In this document: positions 1-7,916 of the stretch, one piece after another | Numbering within the stretch: the stretch's first letter is position 1 | Layout: the number at the start of each line of letters is the position of its first letter | From: Pseudaquabacterium inlustre | GTDB lineage: Bacteria > Pseudomonadota > Gammaproteobacteria > Burkholderiales > Burkholderiaceae_C | Length of the DNA stretch: 64,000 bases | Direction: 5' to 3' | NCBI RefSeq assembly: GCF_038066595.1 | Contig: NZ_JBBUTH010000011.1 | Location: 434,001 to 498,000 of the forward strand | The notes under the pieces: generated by a model | The model's input: the letters and a program-made list of their open reading frames with translations, nothing else | What the model was told of the DNA's origin: nothing | Databases searched by the model: none | Position numbers and translations under genes: made by a program

Positions 1-583
1 CGGCGATGTAGGGCGGGTTGCTGAGCACCAGGGTGTAGGTCGCCGTGGCGGGGACGGCCTGCCACCAGGCGCCTTCGGCGAAGGCCACGGCCAGGCCCAG
101 GCGCTGCGCATTGGCACGCGCCACGGCCAGCGCGGCGGCGCTCAGGTCGGTGGCCTGCACCTGGGCGGCGGCGTGGCGGTGGGCCACGGCCAGCGCGATG
201 GCGCCGCTGCCGGTGCCCAGGTCCAGCACGCGCGGTGCGGCGCCCAGGCCGGGCAGCAGTTCGAGCGCCCAGTCGACCAGGGTCTCGGTGTCGGGGCGGG
301 GCACCAGCACGTCGGGCGTCACCCGCAGCACCAGGCCGTGGAACTCGCGCTCGCCCAGCAGGTAGGCCACCGGCACGCCATCGGCGCGCTGGCGGCAGGC
401 GCCGTCGAAGGCGGCGGCGGCCTCGGGCGGCAGCGGGTCGGTGTCGTGGGCGATCAGCCAGGCGCGCGGCTTGCCGCCCAGCGCGTGGCCCAGCAGCGCC
501 TGGGCGTCCACGCGGTCCAGGCCCAGTGCGGCGGCGGCGGCCAGCGCCTCGCGCACGGTTGGCGAGTGCGCCGCATCACTCAT
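1..583 (-). CDS. prmC: Release factor glutamine methyltransferase PrmC (partial, C-terminus beyond left edge)
   Basis: PrmC (HemK) N5-methylates the glutamine of the GGQ motif in release factors RF1 and RF2, using S-adenosylmethionine in the cytoplasm. About 194 codons are visible. The N-terminal helical domain comes first, then the SAM-binding motif I (DLGTGSGAIAL) around residue 118. The catalytic NPPY signature falls in the last visible codons (SNPPYIA), so the rest of the methylase domain is outside the window. The ATG at 583 overlaps the prfA stop codon as ATGA, which implies translational coupling with its own substrate gene; prfA-prmC is a widely conserved pair. The start is fixed by this overlap. 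Identification is firm even though the gene is cut. Confidence 0.95.
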   Translation of the reverse strand, partial: MSDAAHSPTVREALAAAAALGLDRVDAQALLGHALGGKPRAWLIAHDTDPLPPEAAAAFDGACRQRADGVPVAYLLGEREFHGLVLRVTPDVLVPRPDTETLVDWALELLPGLGAAPRVLDLGTGSGAIALAVAHRHAAAQVQATDLSAAALAVARANAQRLGLAVAFAEGAWWQAVPATATYTLVLSNPPYIA

Positions 584-1671
584 GCCGCGCCCTCCAGCGC
601 CGCCAGCTGGTCGGCGGCCTGGGCCGTCTGCAGCGCGGTGATCACGTCGCCCAGGTCGCCTTCCATGATCTGGCCCAGCTTGTACAGCGTGAGGTTGATG
701 CGGTGGTCGGTGAGCCGGCCCTGCGGGAAGTTGTAGGTGCGGATGCGGTCGCTGCGGTCGCCGGTGCCCACCAGGCTCTTGCGCGTGGCGGCCTCCTTGG
801 CCTCGCGCTCGGCGCGCTCGCGGTCGCGCAACCGGGCCTGAAGCACGGCCAGGGCCTTGGCCTTGTTGCGGTGCTGGCTGCGGTCGTCCTGGCACTCGGC
901 CACCAGGCCGGTGGGCAGGTGGGTGACGCGGATCGCCGAATCGGTCTTGTTGACGTGCTGGCCGCCGGCGCCACTGGCGCGGAAGGTGTCGATGCGCAGG
1001 TCGGCCGGGTTCAGCGTGATCTCGGTGGCCTCGTCGGGCTCGGGCATCACGGCCACGGTGCAGGCGCTGGTGTGGATGCGGCCCTGCGATTCGGTGGCCG
1101 GCACGCGTTGCACGCGGTGGCCGCCGCTCTCGAACTTGAGCTGGCCGTAGACGTTGTCGCCCTCCACGCGCAGCACCAGTTCCTTGTAGCCACCCAGGTC
1201 CGACGCGTTCTCGCTCATCACCTCCACGCGCCAGCCGCGCGCATCGCAGAAGCGGGTGTACATGCGCGCCAGGTCGCCGGCGAATAGGGCCGACTCGTCG
1301 CCACCGGTGCCGGCGCGGATTTCCACGAAGGCGTTGCGCGCGTCGTCGGGGTCTTTCGGCAACAGCAGGGTCTTGAGCTCGCCGTCCAGGCGGGCGATGG
1401 CGGCTTCGGCAGCCGCGATCTCGTCGCGCGCCATCTCGGCCATGTCGGCGGCCTCGGGATCGGCCAGCAGCTCGCGCGCGGTGGCCAGGTCGGCCTCGGC
1501 CTGCTGGAAGGCGTTCCAGCGGCCCACCAGCTCGGCGGCCTCGGCCTGCTCGCGCGCCACGGCGCGATAGCGGGCGATGTCCTGGCCCAGGGCGGGGTCG
1601 GCCAGGTGGGCGTCGAGCTCGGCCAGGCGCATGGTCAATCGTTCGAGCTGCTGGCGCAGGGCGGGGGTCAT
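580..1671 (-). CDS. prfA: Peptide chain release factor 1
   Basis: RF1 (363 aa) recognises UAA and UAG at the ribosomal A site and triggers peptidyl-tRNA hydrolysis. The stop-codon recognition tripeptide Pro-Ala-Thr is at about residues 191-193, which separates RF1 from RF2. The catalytic GGQ, within GAGGQHVNKTDSAIR, is at about 236-238. Length is normal for the family. The gene follows the TSUP permease gene by 15 bases and overlaps prmC by 4, so it is very probably co-transcribed with hemA upstream, an arrangement known from many proteobacteria. The ATG at 1671 gives the expected N-terminus. Confidence 0.97.
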   Translation of the reverse strand: MTPALRQQLERLTMRLAELDAHLADPALGQDIARYRAVAREQAEAAELVGRWNAFQQAEADLATARELLADPEAADMAEMARDEIAAAEAAIARLDGELKTLLLPKDPDDARNAFVEIRAGTGGDESALFAGDLARMYTRFCDARGWRVEVMSENASDLGGYKELVLRVEGDNVYGQLKFESGGHRVQRVPATESQGRIHTSACTVAVMPEPDEATEITLNPADLRIDTFRASGAGGQHVNKTDSAIRVTHLPTGLVAECQDDRSQHRNKAKALAVLQARLRDRERAEREAKEAATRKSLVGTGDRSDRIRTYNFPQGRLTDHRINLTLYKLGQIMEGDLGDVITALQTAQAADQLAALEGAA

Positions 1672-1686
1672 GTCGGGTCCCTCGGG

Positions 1687-2445
1687 TCAGGCAAAGAACG
1701 CGTCGCGGGCGGTCTTCAGGATCAGCGCGCTGACCACCACCACGAACACGCCACGCACGAAGCCGGCGCCGTGCTTCAAGGCCAGGCGGCTGCCCATGAA
1801 GCTGCCGGCCACGTTGGCCACGGCCATCGGCAGGCCCAGGTGCCACCAGACATGGCCCTTGGCGGTGAACAGCGCCAGCGCCGCGGCATTGGTGGCCAGG
1901 TTCAGCAGCTTGGCGGCGGCCGAGGCGTGCAGGAAGTCGTAGCCCAGCACGCGCACGAACAGGAAGATGAAGAAGCTGCCGGTGCCGGGGCCGAAGAAGC
2001 CGTCGTACGCGCCCACCACGGCGCCGATGCCGCAGGCCCACAGCCGCTCGTGCGTCGCGCTGACCAGCGGCCGGTGCTCGCGCCCCAGGTGCTTGTTGGC
2101 CAGCGTGTAGGCCAGCACCGCGCCCAGCACGAAGGGCAAGCTCTTGCGCAGGAAGCCGGGGTCGACCACGCTGACCGCCCAGGCGCCGCCCAGGCCACCG
2201 GCCAGTGCCGCGGCCATCGCCGGTGCCCAGGTGCGCCAGCGCAGCTGCACGCGCTGCAGGTACTGGCGCGTGGCCATCAGCGTGCCCCACACCGAGGCCG
2301 ACTTGTTGGTGCCCAGCAGCGTGGCCGGTGGTGCGGTGGGAAAGGTGGCGAACAGCGCCGGCACCAGGATCAGGCCACCGCCGCCAACGATGGCATCGAT
2401 GGCGCCGGCCAGCAGCGAGGCGAGCGAGACGAGCAGCAGGTCCAT
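1687..2445 (-). CDS. TSUP (TauE/SafE, DUF81) family membrane permease
   Basis: This 252-aa integral membrane protein has about eight hydrophobic segments and the glycine-rich first-helix signature (GAIDAIVGGGGLILVP) typical of the TSUP/TauE-SafE family. Members move small anions or organic acids such as sulfite, sulfoacetate or taurine-derived compounds, but the substrate cannot be told from sequence. A longer reading frame extends upstream to 2535, but its first 30 residues are proline/alanine-rich and not membrane-like, so the ATG at 2445 (MDLLLVSLASLL) is preferred. The gene sits between hemA and prfA on the same strand, 15 bases from prfA, so it is probably carried by their transcript. 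Confidence 0.88.
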   Translation of the reverse strand: MDLLLVSLASLLAGAIDAIVGGGGLILVPALFATFPTAPPATLLGTNKSASVWGTLMATRQYLQRVQLRWRTWAPAMAAALAGGLGGAWAVSVVDPGFLRKSLPFVLGAVLAYTLANKHLGREHRPLVSATHERLWACGIGAVVGAYDGFFGPGTGSFFIFLFVRVLGYDFLHASAAAKLLNLATNAAALALFTAKGHVWWHLGLPMAVANVAGSFMGSRLALKHGAGFVRGVFVVVVSALILKTARDAFFA

Positions 2446-2556
2446 GGGAGGGGGCGCCGCGGGTGCGGCGCCGGGGCGCAAACGGGGGAAGGGCAGGGGC
2501 GGGTCAGGCGGCCGGGCGCAAGGCGCGCCGGGCACGAAGCGGCAGCGCGAGCGCCG

Positions 2557-3864
2557 CTAACGCTGGCTGCCGTCGCTGCCCGCCGGGTTGCGCGGCGTGT
2601 TGCGCAGGAACAGGCGCGAGACGGTCTGCGCCACCTGCTGGCGGGCGTCACCGTCGCTGCCGTGCAGTTCGGCCATGGCGCCGTGCAGCAGCTTTTGCGT
2701 GAGGCCGCGTGACAGGGCTTCGAGCACGGTGTCGATGTCGGCGCCCTTGGCTAGCAGCTTGCGTGCGCGGGCGATCTCGCCAGCGCGCCAGTCATCGGCC
2801 TGGGCTTGCAGCGCCTGGATCAGCGGCACCGTGGCGCGCTGCTCCAGCCAGTGGGTGAAGCTCTGCACGCCGGCATCGATGATGGCCTCGGCCTGGGCCA
2901 CGGCGGCCTGGCGGCGCTCGCCGGCCGACTGCACCAGCGCCGACAGGTCGTCCACGGTGTACAGGTACACGTCGGACAGCGTGGCCACCTCGGGCTCGAT
3001 GTCGCGCGGCACGGCCAGATCCACCATGAACATCGGGCGGTGGCGGCGCGCCTTCAGCGCGCTTTTCACCGCGCCCATGCCGATGATCGGCAGCGTGCTG
3101 GCGGTGCAGGAGACGATGGCGTCGTACTCGTGCAGGCGCTGCGGCAGGTCGGCCAGGCGCAGCGCCTCGGCGCCGAAGCGGCTGGCCAGCTTCTCGCCGC
3201 GCTCGAGCGTGCGGTTGGCGATCGCCAGGCCCTTGGGCGCACGCGCCGCGAAGTGCGTGGCCACCAGCTCGATCATCTCGCCGGCGCCGACGAACAGCAC
3301 CTTGATGTCGCGCAGGTCTTCGAACAGCTGCGCTGCCAGCCGCACCGAGGCCGCCGCCATGCTGATGCTGTGGCTGCCGATCTCGGTGCTGGTGCGCACG
3401 TCCTTGGCCACCGAGAAGCTGCGCTGGAACAGCTGGTGCAGCGTGGTGCCCAGCGTGCCGGCGGCATCGGCCTCGCGCACCGCCTGCTTCATCTGCCCCA
3501 GGATCTGCGGCTCGCCCAGCACCATCGAATCCAGGCCCGCGGCCACGCGGAAGGCATGGCGCGCGGCGTCGCGGTGCTCGCGCACATAGGTGTGGTGGCG
3601 CAGTTGCTCGGGTGTGACCTGGCCATGGCCGGCCAGCCATTCGATCGTGGGCGCCACCAGCTGCGGCACCTCGGCGGCATCGGCGGCCACATACAGCTCG
3701 GTGCGGTTGCAGGTGGACAGCAGGGCCACCTCGGGCGTCTGGCGCACCAGGCGCTGGCGCAGGGCCTGCAGCGCCGGCGGCAGCTGGTCAGGCGCGAACG
3801 CAAACCGGCCGCGCAGATCCAGCGGCGCGGTGGTGTGGTTCAGGCCGACCGTGAAAACGCTCAT
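2557..3864 (-). CDS. hemA: Glutamyl-tRNA reductase
   Basis: HemA (435 aa) reduces glutamyl-tRNA(Glu) to glutamate-1-semialdehyde with NADPH, the first committed step of C5-pathway tetrapyrrole synthesis. The N-terminus (VGLNHTTAP) and the catalytic cysteine in STCNRTELY (about Cys52) are present. A Rossmann NADPH domain (VLFVGAGEMIELVATHF) lies mid-protein and a C-terminal dimerisation domain follows. The ATG at 3864 is preceded by the hexamer TAGAAT at 3878-3873, only 8 bases away, with no Shine-Dalgarno sequence, suggesting a very short or absent leader. An FNR-type box lies farther upstream at 3933-3946. The gene heads the cluster hemA, TSUP permease, prfA, prmC. Confidence 0.97.
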   Translation of the reverse strand: MSVFTVGLNHTTAPLDLRGRFAFAPDQLPPALQALRQRLVRQTPEVALLSTCNRTELYVAADAAEVPQLVAPTIEWLAGHGQVTPEQLRHHTYVREHRDAARHAFRVAAGLDSMVLGEPQILGQMKQAVREADAAGTLGTTLHQLFQRSFSVAKDVRTSTEIGSHSISMAAASVRLAAQLFEDLRDIKVLFVGAGEMIELVATHFAARAPKGLAIANRTLERGEKLASRFGAEALRLADLPQRLHEYDAIVSCTASTLPIIGMGAVKSALKARRHRPMFMVDLAVPRDIEPEVATLSDVYLYTVDDLSALVQSAGERRQAAVAQAEAIIDAGVQSFTHWLEQRATVPLIQALQAQADDWRAGEIARARKLLAKGADIDTVLEALSRGLTQKLLHGAMAELHGSDGDARQQVAQTVSRLFLRNTPRNPAGSDGSQR

Positions 3865-3872
3865 GGGGCGCG

Positions 3873-3878
3873 ATTCTA
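3873..3878 (-). promoter_or_regulatory. Candidate -10 hexamer for hemA
   Basis: On the minus strand this reads TAGAAT, one base from the sigma-70 consensus TATAAT. It ends 8 bases before the hemA ATG, so transcription would begin at or next to the start codon. It lies inside the palindrome ATTCTAGAAT. No convincing -35 was found, as is common in GC-rich genomes. Confidence 0.5.
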
Positions 3879-3932
3879 GAATCCCGGGCTTTGCCGCGGG
3901 GCCCCGATGGGCGGGGTGTGGGCGGCACTGGC

Positions 3933-3946
3933 TTGATGTGAGTCAA
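3933..3946. promoter_or_regulatory. Candidate FNR/ANR-type binding site between hemA and the small membrane protein gene
   Basis: The sequence TTGAT-GTGA-GTCAA matches the FNR/ANR consensus TTGAT-N4-ATCAA at nine of ten specified positions. Its centre is about 75 bases upstream of the inferred hemA start point and about 80 bases upstream of the small membrane protein ATG at 4019, so it could act on either. Oxygen-responsive control of hemA by FNR/ANR proteins is established in Pseudomonas; applying it here is inference. Confidence 0.5.
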
Positions 3947-4018
3947 GCAAGGCGCCCGGTTCTGACCCGGGCCCTTGCGGGCACTTTCGAGCTTATCGGC
4001 CACCGGCCAGAAAACTGC

Positions 4019-4294
4019 ATGGGACCGATCGACGCCTTCTGGCACCTGCTCAACCTGTTCGGCCCGGCCATCGGCCTGGGCCTGATCGCGCCCAGCCTGG
4101 CCAAGCTGCTGTGGCGCCGCGAGCTGGCCGCCGTGCCCTGGCGCGTGCTGGCGCAGTGGGTGTCCGGTGCCGGTGCGGGGGTGACGCTGGCCGGACTGGC
4201 CGTGTTTGGCCGCGATGGCCGCATGGCCACCTACGCGGCGCTGGTGCTGGCCACCGCCGCCGCGCTGTGGTGGCGGGGTTTCTTCAGGCGCTGA
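4019..4294 (+). CDS. Small hypothetical membrane protein
   Basis: This 91-aa protein has about three hydrophobic segments: FGPAIGLGLIAPSLA near residues 14-28, the region around GAGAGVTLAGLAVFG, and YAALVLATAAALWW near the C-terminus, followed by a basic tail (RGFFRR). I do not recognise a named domain. The ATG at 4019 is chosen because the first hydrophobic segment follows directly (MGPIDAFWHLLNLFG); the long in-frame upstream extension is antisense to hemA and lacks coding character. Its 3' end overlaps the convergent miaB gene by 11 bases. An FNR-like box at 3933 lies upstream and might regulate it. Confidence 0.7.
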   Translation: MGPIDAFWHLLNLFGPAIGLGLIAPSLAKLLWRRELAAVPWRVLAQWVSGAGAGVTLAGLAVFGRDGRMATYAALVLATAAALWWRGFFRR

Positions 4295-5744
4295 CCCTGT
4301 GCGGCTGCGTCACCACCTCGGCGCGCAGCGAATGCGGCCGCGCCTCGGTGATGGTCACGTCGATCAGCTGGCCCACCAGGCGCGCGCTGTGCGGGCCGCC
4401 GTCGAAGTTGACGATGCGGTTGCACTCGGTACGGCCCATCAGCTCGGCAGCGTTCTTGCGGCTGGGGCCTTCCACCAGGATGTTCTGCACCGTGCCCACG
4501 CGGCTGGCGCTGATGCGCTGCACGTTCGTTTCCAGTAACGCCTGCAGCTGCTGCAGGCGGGCCAGCTTCAGCTCTTGCGGCGTGTCGTCGTGCAGGTTGG
4601 CGGCCGGCGTGCCGGGGCGCGGGCTGAACACGAAGCTGAAGCTCGCGTCGTAGCCGATGTCCTCGATCAGCTTCAAGCTCTTGGCATGGTCGTCCTCGGT
4701 CTCGCCGGGGTAGCCCACGATGAAGTCAGTGCTCAGGCTGATGTCGGGCCGCACCGCGCGCAGCCTGCGGATGATGCTCTTGTACTCCAGCACCGTGTAG
4801 CCGCGCTTCATGGCCATCAGGATGCGGTCGGAGCCATGCTGCACCGGCAGGTGCAGGTGGTTCACCAGCTTGGGCAGGCGGCCGTAGGCATCCACCAGGC
4901 GCTGCGTGAATTCATTCGGGTGGCTGGTGGTGTAGCGGATGCGCTCGATGCCGGGGATCTCGTGCACGTACTCCAGCAGCAACGCGAAATCGGCGATCTC
5001 GCTGGTGTCACCCATGCGGCCGCGGTAGGCGTTGACGTTCTGGCCCAGCAGCGTCACTTCCTTCACGCCCTGGTCGGCCAGGCCGGCCACTTCCACCAGC
5101 ACATCGTCGAAGGGGCGGTGGATTTCCTCGCCGCGGGTGTAGGGCACCACGCAGTAGCTGCAGTACTTGCTGCAGCCTTCCATGATCGACACGAAGGCCG
5201 ACGAGCCCTCCACCCGGGCCGGCGGCAGGTGATCGAACTTCTCGATCTCGGGGAAGCTGATGTCCACCTGCGGCCGCGCGGCATCGCGCCGGCGCTGCAG
5301 CAGCTCGGGCAGGCGGTGCAGGGTCTGCGGGCCGAACACCACATCCACGTAGGGCGCACGTTCGATGATGGCCGCGCCTTCCTGGCTGGCCACGCAGCCG
5401 CCCACGCCGATCATCACGCCCTTGGCCTTCAGGTGCTTGACGCGGCCGAGGTCGGAGAACACCTTCTCCTGTGCCTTCTCGCGGATCGAGCAGGTGTTGA
5501 ACAGGATCAGGTCGGCCTGCTCGGGATCGCTGGTGGGCTCGTAGCCTTCGGCCGCGCGCATCACGTCGACCATCTTGTCGGCGTCGTATTCGTTCATCTG
5601 GCAGCCGAAGCTGCGGATGTAGACCTTCTTACCTGTCTGCCCCTCGTTCGACGGGGTCGTCGACCGATCCCCCACGGGGATGGCGGGCCGGCTTGGGAGC
5701 GGCCCGGCGCTCGGCCCACCCGCGTCTGCGTCTGTTGTGGTCAT
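4284..5744 (-). CDS. miaB: tRNA-2-methylthio-N6-dimethylallyladenosine synthase MiaB
   Basis: MiaB (486 aa) is a radical-SAM methylthiotransferase that converts i6A37 to ms2i6A37 in tRNAs reading UNN codons. The N-terminal UPF0004 domain carries the three cysteines of the auxiliary [4Fe-4S] cluster (about Cys48, Cys85, Cys117). The radical SAM motif CSKYCSYC is at about 191-198, and a C-terminal TRAM domain follows. The protein begins with a poorly conserved extension of roughly 38 residues before the usual KKVYIRSFGC start, so translation might begin later. The ATG at 5744 is favoured because it overlaps the upstream gene's stop as ATGA. The usual phoH-ybeY partners do not follow it here. 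Confidence 0.95.
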   Translation of the reverse strand: MTTTDADAGGPSAGPLPSRPAIPVGDRSTTPSNEGQTGKKVYIRSFGCQMNEYDADKMVDVMRAAEGYEPTSDPEQADLILFNTCSIREKAQEKVFSDLGRVKHLKAKGVMIGVGGCVASQEGAAIIERAPYVDVVFGPQTLHRLPELLQRRRDAARPQVDISFPEIEKFDHLPPARVEGSSAFVSIMEGCSKYCSYCVVPYTRGEEIHRPFDDVLVEVAGLADQGVKEVTLLGQNVNAYRGRMGDTSEIADFALLLEYVHEIPGIERIRYTTSHPNEFTQRLVDAYGRLPKLVNHLHLPVQHGSDRILMAMKRGYTVLEYKSIIRRLRAVRPDISLSTDFIVGYPGETEDDHAKSLKLIEDIGYDASFSFVFSPRPGTPAANLHDDTPQELKLARLQQLQALLETNVQRISASRVGTVQNILVEGPSRKNAAELMGRTECNRIVNFDGGPHSARLVGQLIDVTITEARPHSLRAEVVTQPHRVSA

Positions 5745-6157
5745 GGTTTTGTCCAGATTTGAGCCAGCGGGTCGAAGGTCCACTTGGCGGCTTCGGCGGC
5801 GGTGGTGGGCCAGGGCTTCTTGGCGGCCTCGTCGGCGCGCAGGATCCACACATCCTTCACCAGGCCGGTGCCGGGCTCGAGCGTGTAGTTCACCGTCAGC
5901 GTCTCGCCGGCAAAACGGCCCGAGACATGCTGCATGTTCTGCATGTCGCGGATGCGGGCGCCGGGTGCCAGGCGTGCGCTCTGGCCGTTCAGCAGGGCTT
6001 CGGGTGGCTGCGTGATCTGCAGCGTGCCGCGCAGCGCGGTGGCGGGGAAGTTGCGGGCCATCTGCGCACCGGCCGGGGTGGCCGCGAGCAGGGTGCACAG
6101 CGTCAGGGCGGCGCAGGCCGCCACCGACGCGTGGCGCCGGTTGACACAGCAGGGCAT
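5741..6157 (-). CDS. Secreted hypothetical protein upstream of miaB
   Basis: This 138-aa protein starts with a basic stretch (CCVNRRH) and a hydrophobic core (AACAALTLCTLLAATPAGAQ), a likely signal peptide with cleavage after about residue 31. The mature part is predicted periplasmic and has no domain I recognise. It contains a central run with TLQITQPPEALLNGQSARL and ends in WTFDPLAQIWTKP. Its stop overlaps the miaB start (ATGA), so the two are probably one transcript, although secretion suggests an unrelated job. A TAGAAT hexamer on the minus strand near 6196-6191, about 34 bases before the ATG, is a possible -10. Confidence 0.75.
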   Translation of the reverse strand: MPCCVNRRHASVAACAALTLCTLLAATPAGAQMARNFPATALRGTLQITQPPEALLNGQSARLAPGARIRDMQNMQHVSGRFAGETLTVNYTLEPGTGLVKDVWILRADEAAKKPWPTTAAEAAKWTFDPLAQIWTKP

Positions 6158-6231
6158 GGTGTAGATCCAGGGGCTGTGGGGGAGGGCGGCATTCTACCGG
6201 TGCCGCTCCAGCGCCACGGCCCGGTGGGTGC

Positions 6232-7230
6232 TCAGGACGCCGCGCGCAGCTCGGCGATGTCGCGCATCGGCGGCGCGCCGAACAGCCGGCTGTACTCGCG
6301 GCTGAACTGCGACGGGCTCTCGTAACCCACGCGGTACGCGGCGGTGGCGGCCTCCACCCGGTCGGCCAGCATCAGGCGGCGGGCCTCGGTCAGGCGCAGC
6401 TGCTTCTGGTACTGCAGCGGGCTCATCGCCGTGAGCGCCTTGAAGTGGTGATGGAAGGTGGACACGCTCATGCGCGCCTCGCGCGCCAGGTCGTCCACGC
6501 GCAGCGGCTCGTGGAAGCGCTCGCGCAGCACGCGCACGGCGCGCGCCACCGGGTGCGTCTGTGCGCCGCGGTGAACCAGCTGGCGCAGGCGCCAGCCCTG
6601 CTCGCCGGTGAGCAGCAGGATGTGGATCTCGCGCCGCACCAGCGGCTCCAGCAGCGGCATGGCCTCGGGGCGCTGCGGCAGCTCCAGCAGGCGGCAGAAG
6701 GCGTCGAGCAGGGCAGCGTCGATGCGGCCGGTGGCCATCGCACGGCCCTCGCGGATGTCGCTGTCCGCCGCCGCAGCCGGCGTGCCGGCGGTGGGCGCAC
6801 CCTCGACCATCAGCGCCGCCATCTCGCGCAGGTCCAGCCGCAGCGCCAGCGACACATACGGGCTGGCCGCGCTGGCATCGACGATGGTCGAGGTGGCCGG
6901 CAGGTCCATCGTCGACAGCAGGTAGCGCGAGGGGTCGTATTCCAGCGTCTCGTCGCCCAGCATCACGCGCTTGCGGCCCTGCAGGATGACGGCCACGCTG
7001 GGCTCGTAGATGCCGCACAGCAGGCCGCCGGGCTGGTGCGCGGTGAACAGCATCACGCCATCGAGCTGCGGATGCGGGTACAGGCCCGGCCCCGGCGCGG
7101 TGGCCTGCAGCGCATCGCCCAGGCGTTGGCGCAGCGGCTGTAGCGCATCGGCGGCGACCGGCCGAGCGGTCGAGCCGGCGACAGGCGGTGGCGTGACGCG
7201 GGCGGGGCTGGCGAGGCGGGCGGCGGGCAT
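6232..7230 (-). CDS. AraC-family transcriptional regulator
   Basis: This 332-aa protein has an AraC N-terminal-type ligand domain (AraC_N; ICEPS-like segment GIYEPSVAVILQGRK near 93-107) and a C-terminal pair of helix-turn-helix motifs. The HTH region has DDLAREARMSVSTFHHHFKALT followed by the AraC signature AYRVGYESPSQFSREYSRLFG. It is transcribed away from the iorA-iorB-type oxidoreductase genes across a 196-base gap, so it is a reasonable candidate for their regulator. Many regulators of this subfamily control neighbouring oxidoreductase genes. The inducer is unknown. The ATG at 7230 begins an alanine/proline-rich stretch and could be later in reality. Confidence 0.9.
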   Translation of the reverse strand: MPAARLASPARVTPPPVAGSTARPVAADALQPLRQRLGDALQATAPGPGLYPHPQLDGVMLFTAHQPGGLLCGIYEPSVAVILQGRKRVMLGDETLEYDPSRYLLSTMDLPATSTIVDASAASPYVSLALRLDLREMAALMVEGAPTAGTPAAAADSDIREGRAMATGRIDAALLDAFCRLLELPQRPEAMPLLEPLVRREIHILLLTGEQGWRLRQLVHRGAQTHPVARAVRVLRERFHEPLRVDDLAREARMSVSTFHHHFKALTAMSPLQYQKQLRLTEARRLMLADRVEAATAAYRVGYESPSQFSREYSRLFGAPPMRDIAELRAAS

Positions 7231-7271
7231 GGCGCGATGCTAGGGCCGCGCGCGCGATCCTGCCCAGCGCC

Positions 7272-7419
7272 GCTTGCCCGAAGGGGTTGCGCGCCGGAGC
7301 TTCAGGCAAGCATCGCGCAGTTTTTGGCCACCCGGCGCGTGGTGGCGTGGCGACACTGCCGGCCTGTCCCCGCCGGCCTGCCGCCGCCGCGGGCCCCCAT
7401 GTCTGCCTGCTTGCCCGAA
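7272..7419. promoter_or_regulatory. Repeated motif in the AraC regulator / iorA divergent region (candidate operator)
   Basis: The 11-mer GCTTGCCCGAA occurs twice in direct orientation, at 7272-7282 and 7409-7419. The second copy ends 7 bases before the iorA ATG at 7427. An inverted core GGCAAGC lies between them at 7305-7311. AraC-type proteins commonly bind such paired half-sites. Which protein binds is inference from the neighbouring regulator gene. Confidence 0.35.
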
Positions 7420-7426
7420 ACCCGCC

Positions 7427-7900
7427 ATGCCAGTCCTGAACGTCAACGGCCGCGCCACGCCGGTCGACATCGACCCTGCCACCCCGATCCTGTGGGCCCT
7501 GCGTGACACGCTGGGCCTGCAGGGCACCAAGTTCGGCTGCGGCGCCGCGCAGTGCGGCGCCTGCACCGTGCACCTGAACGGCCAGGCCATCCGCTCCTGC
7601 GTGACGCCGATCGCCGCCGCCGAAGGCCAGGCCATCACCACCATCGAGGCCGTCACCGCCGGCGACGACCGTGTCGGCGCCGCCGTGCGCGACGCCTGGG
7701 TGAAGCACGACGTGGCCCAGTGCGGCTACTGCCAGAGCGGCCAGATCATGAGCGCCACGGCCTTTCTGAAGTCGCTGCCCAAGGGCCAGCAGCCCACCGT
7801 CGCCGAGATCGACGCCGCGATGGCCGGCAACCTGTGCCGCTGCGGCACCTATGCACGCATCCGCGCCGCCGTGGCCGACGCCGCGCGCGCCCTGGCCTGA
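7427..7900 (+). CDS. (2Fe-2S) subunit of a molybdenum hydroxylase, isoquinoline 1-oxidoreductase alpha type
   Basis: This 157-aa small subunit carries two [2Fe-2S] clusters and passes electrons from the molybdenum subunit. The plant-type ferredoxin cluster is formed by Cys38, Cys43, Cys46 and Cys58 (CGAAQCGAC...RSC). The second, helical-domain cluster is formed by Cys99, Cys102, Cys137 and Cys139 (CGYCQ...CRC). Length and cysteine pattern match IorA-like proteins of the xanthine oxidase family. The reading frame opens further upstream, but the ATG at 7427 (MPVLNVNGRATPV) gives the standard N-terminus. The large-subunit gene follows after 16 bases. The substrate cannot be deduced; aldehydes and N-heterocycles are typical for the family. 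Confidence 0.92.
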   Translation: MPVLNVNGRATPVDIDPATPILWALRDTLGLQGTKFGCGAAQCGACTVHLNGQAIRSCVTPIAAAEGQAITTIEAVTAGDDRVGAAVRDAWVKHDVAQCGYCQSGQIMSATAFLKSLPKGQQPTVAEIDAAMAGNLCRCGTYARIRAAVADAARALA

Positions 7901-7916
7901 ACCTGGAGGCGACACG

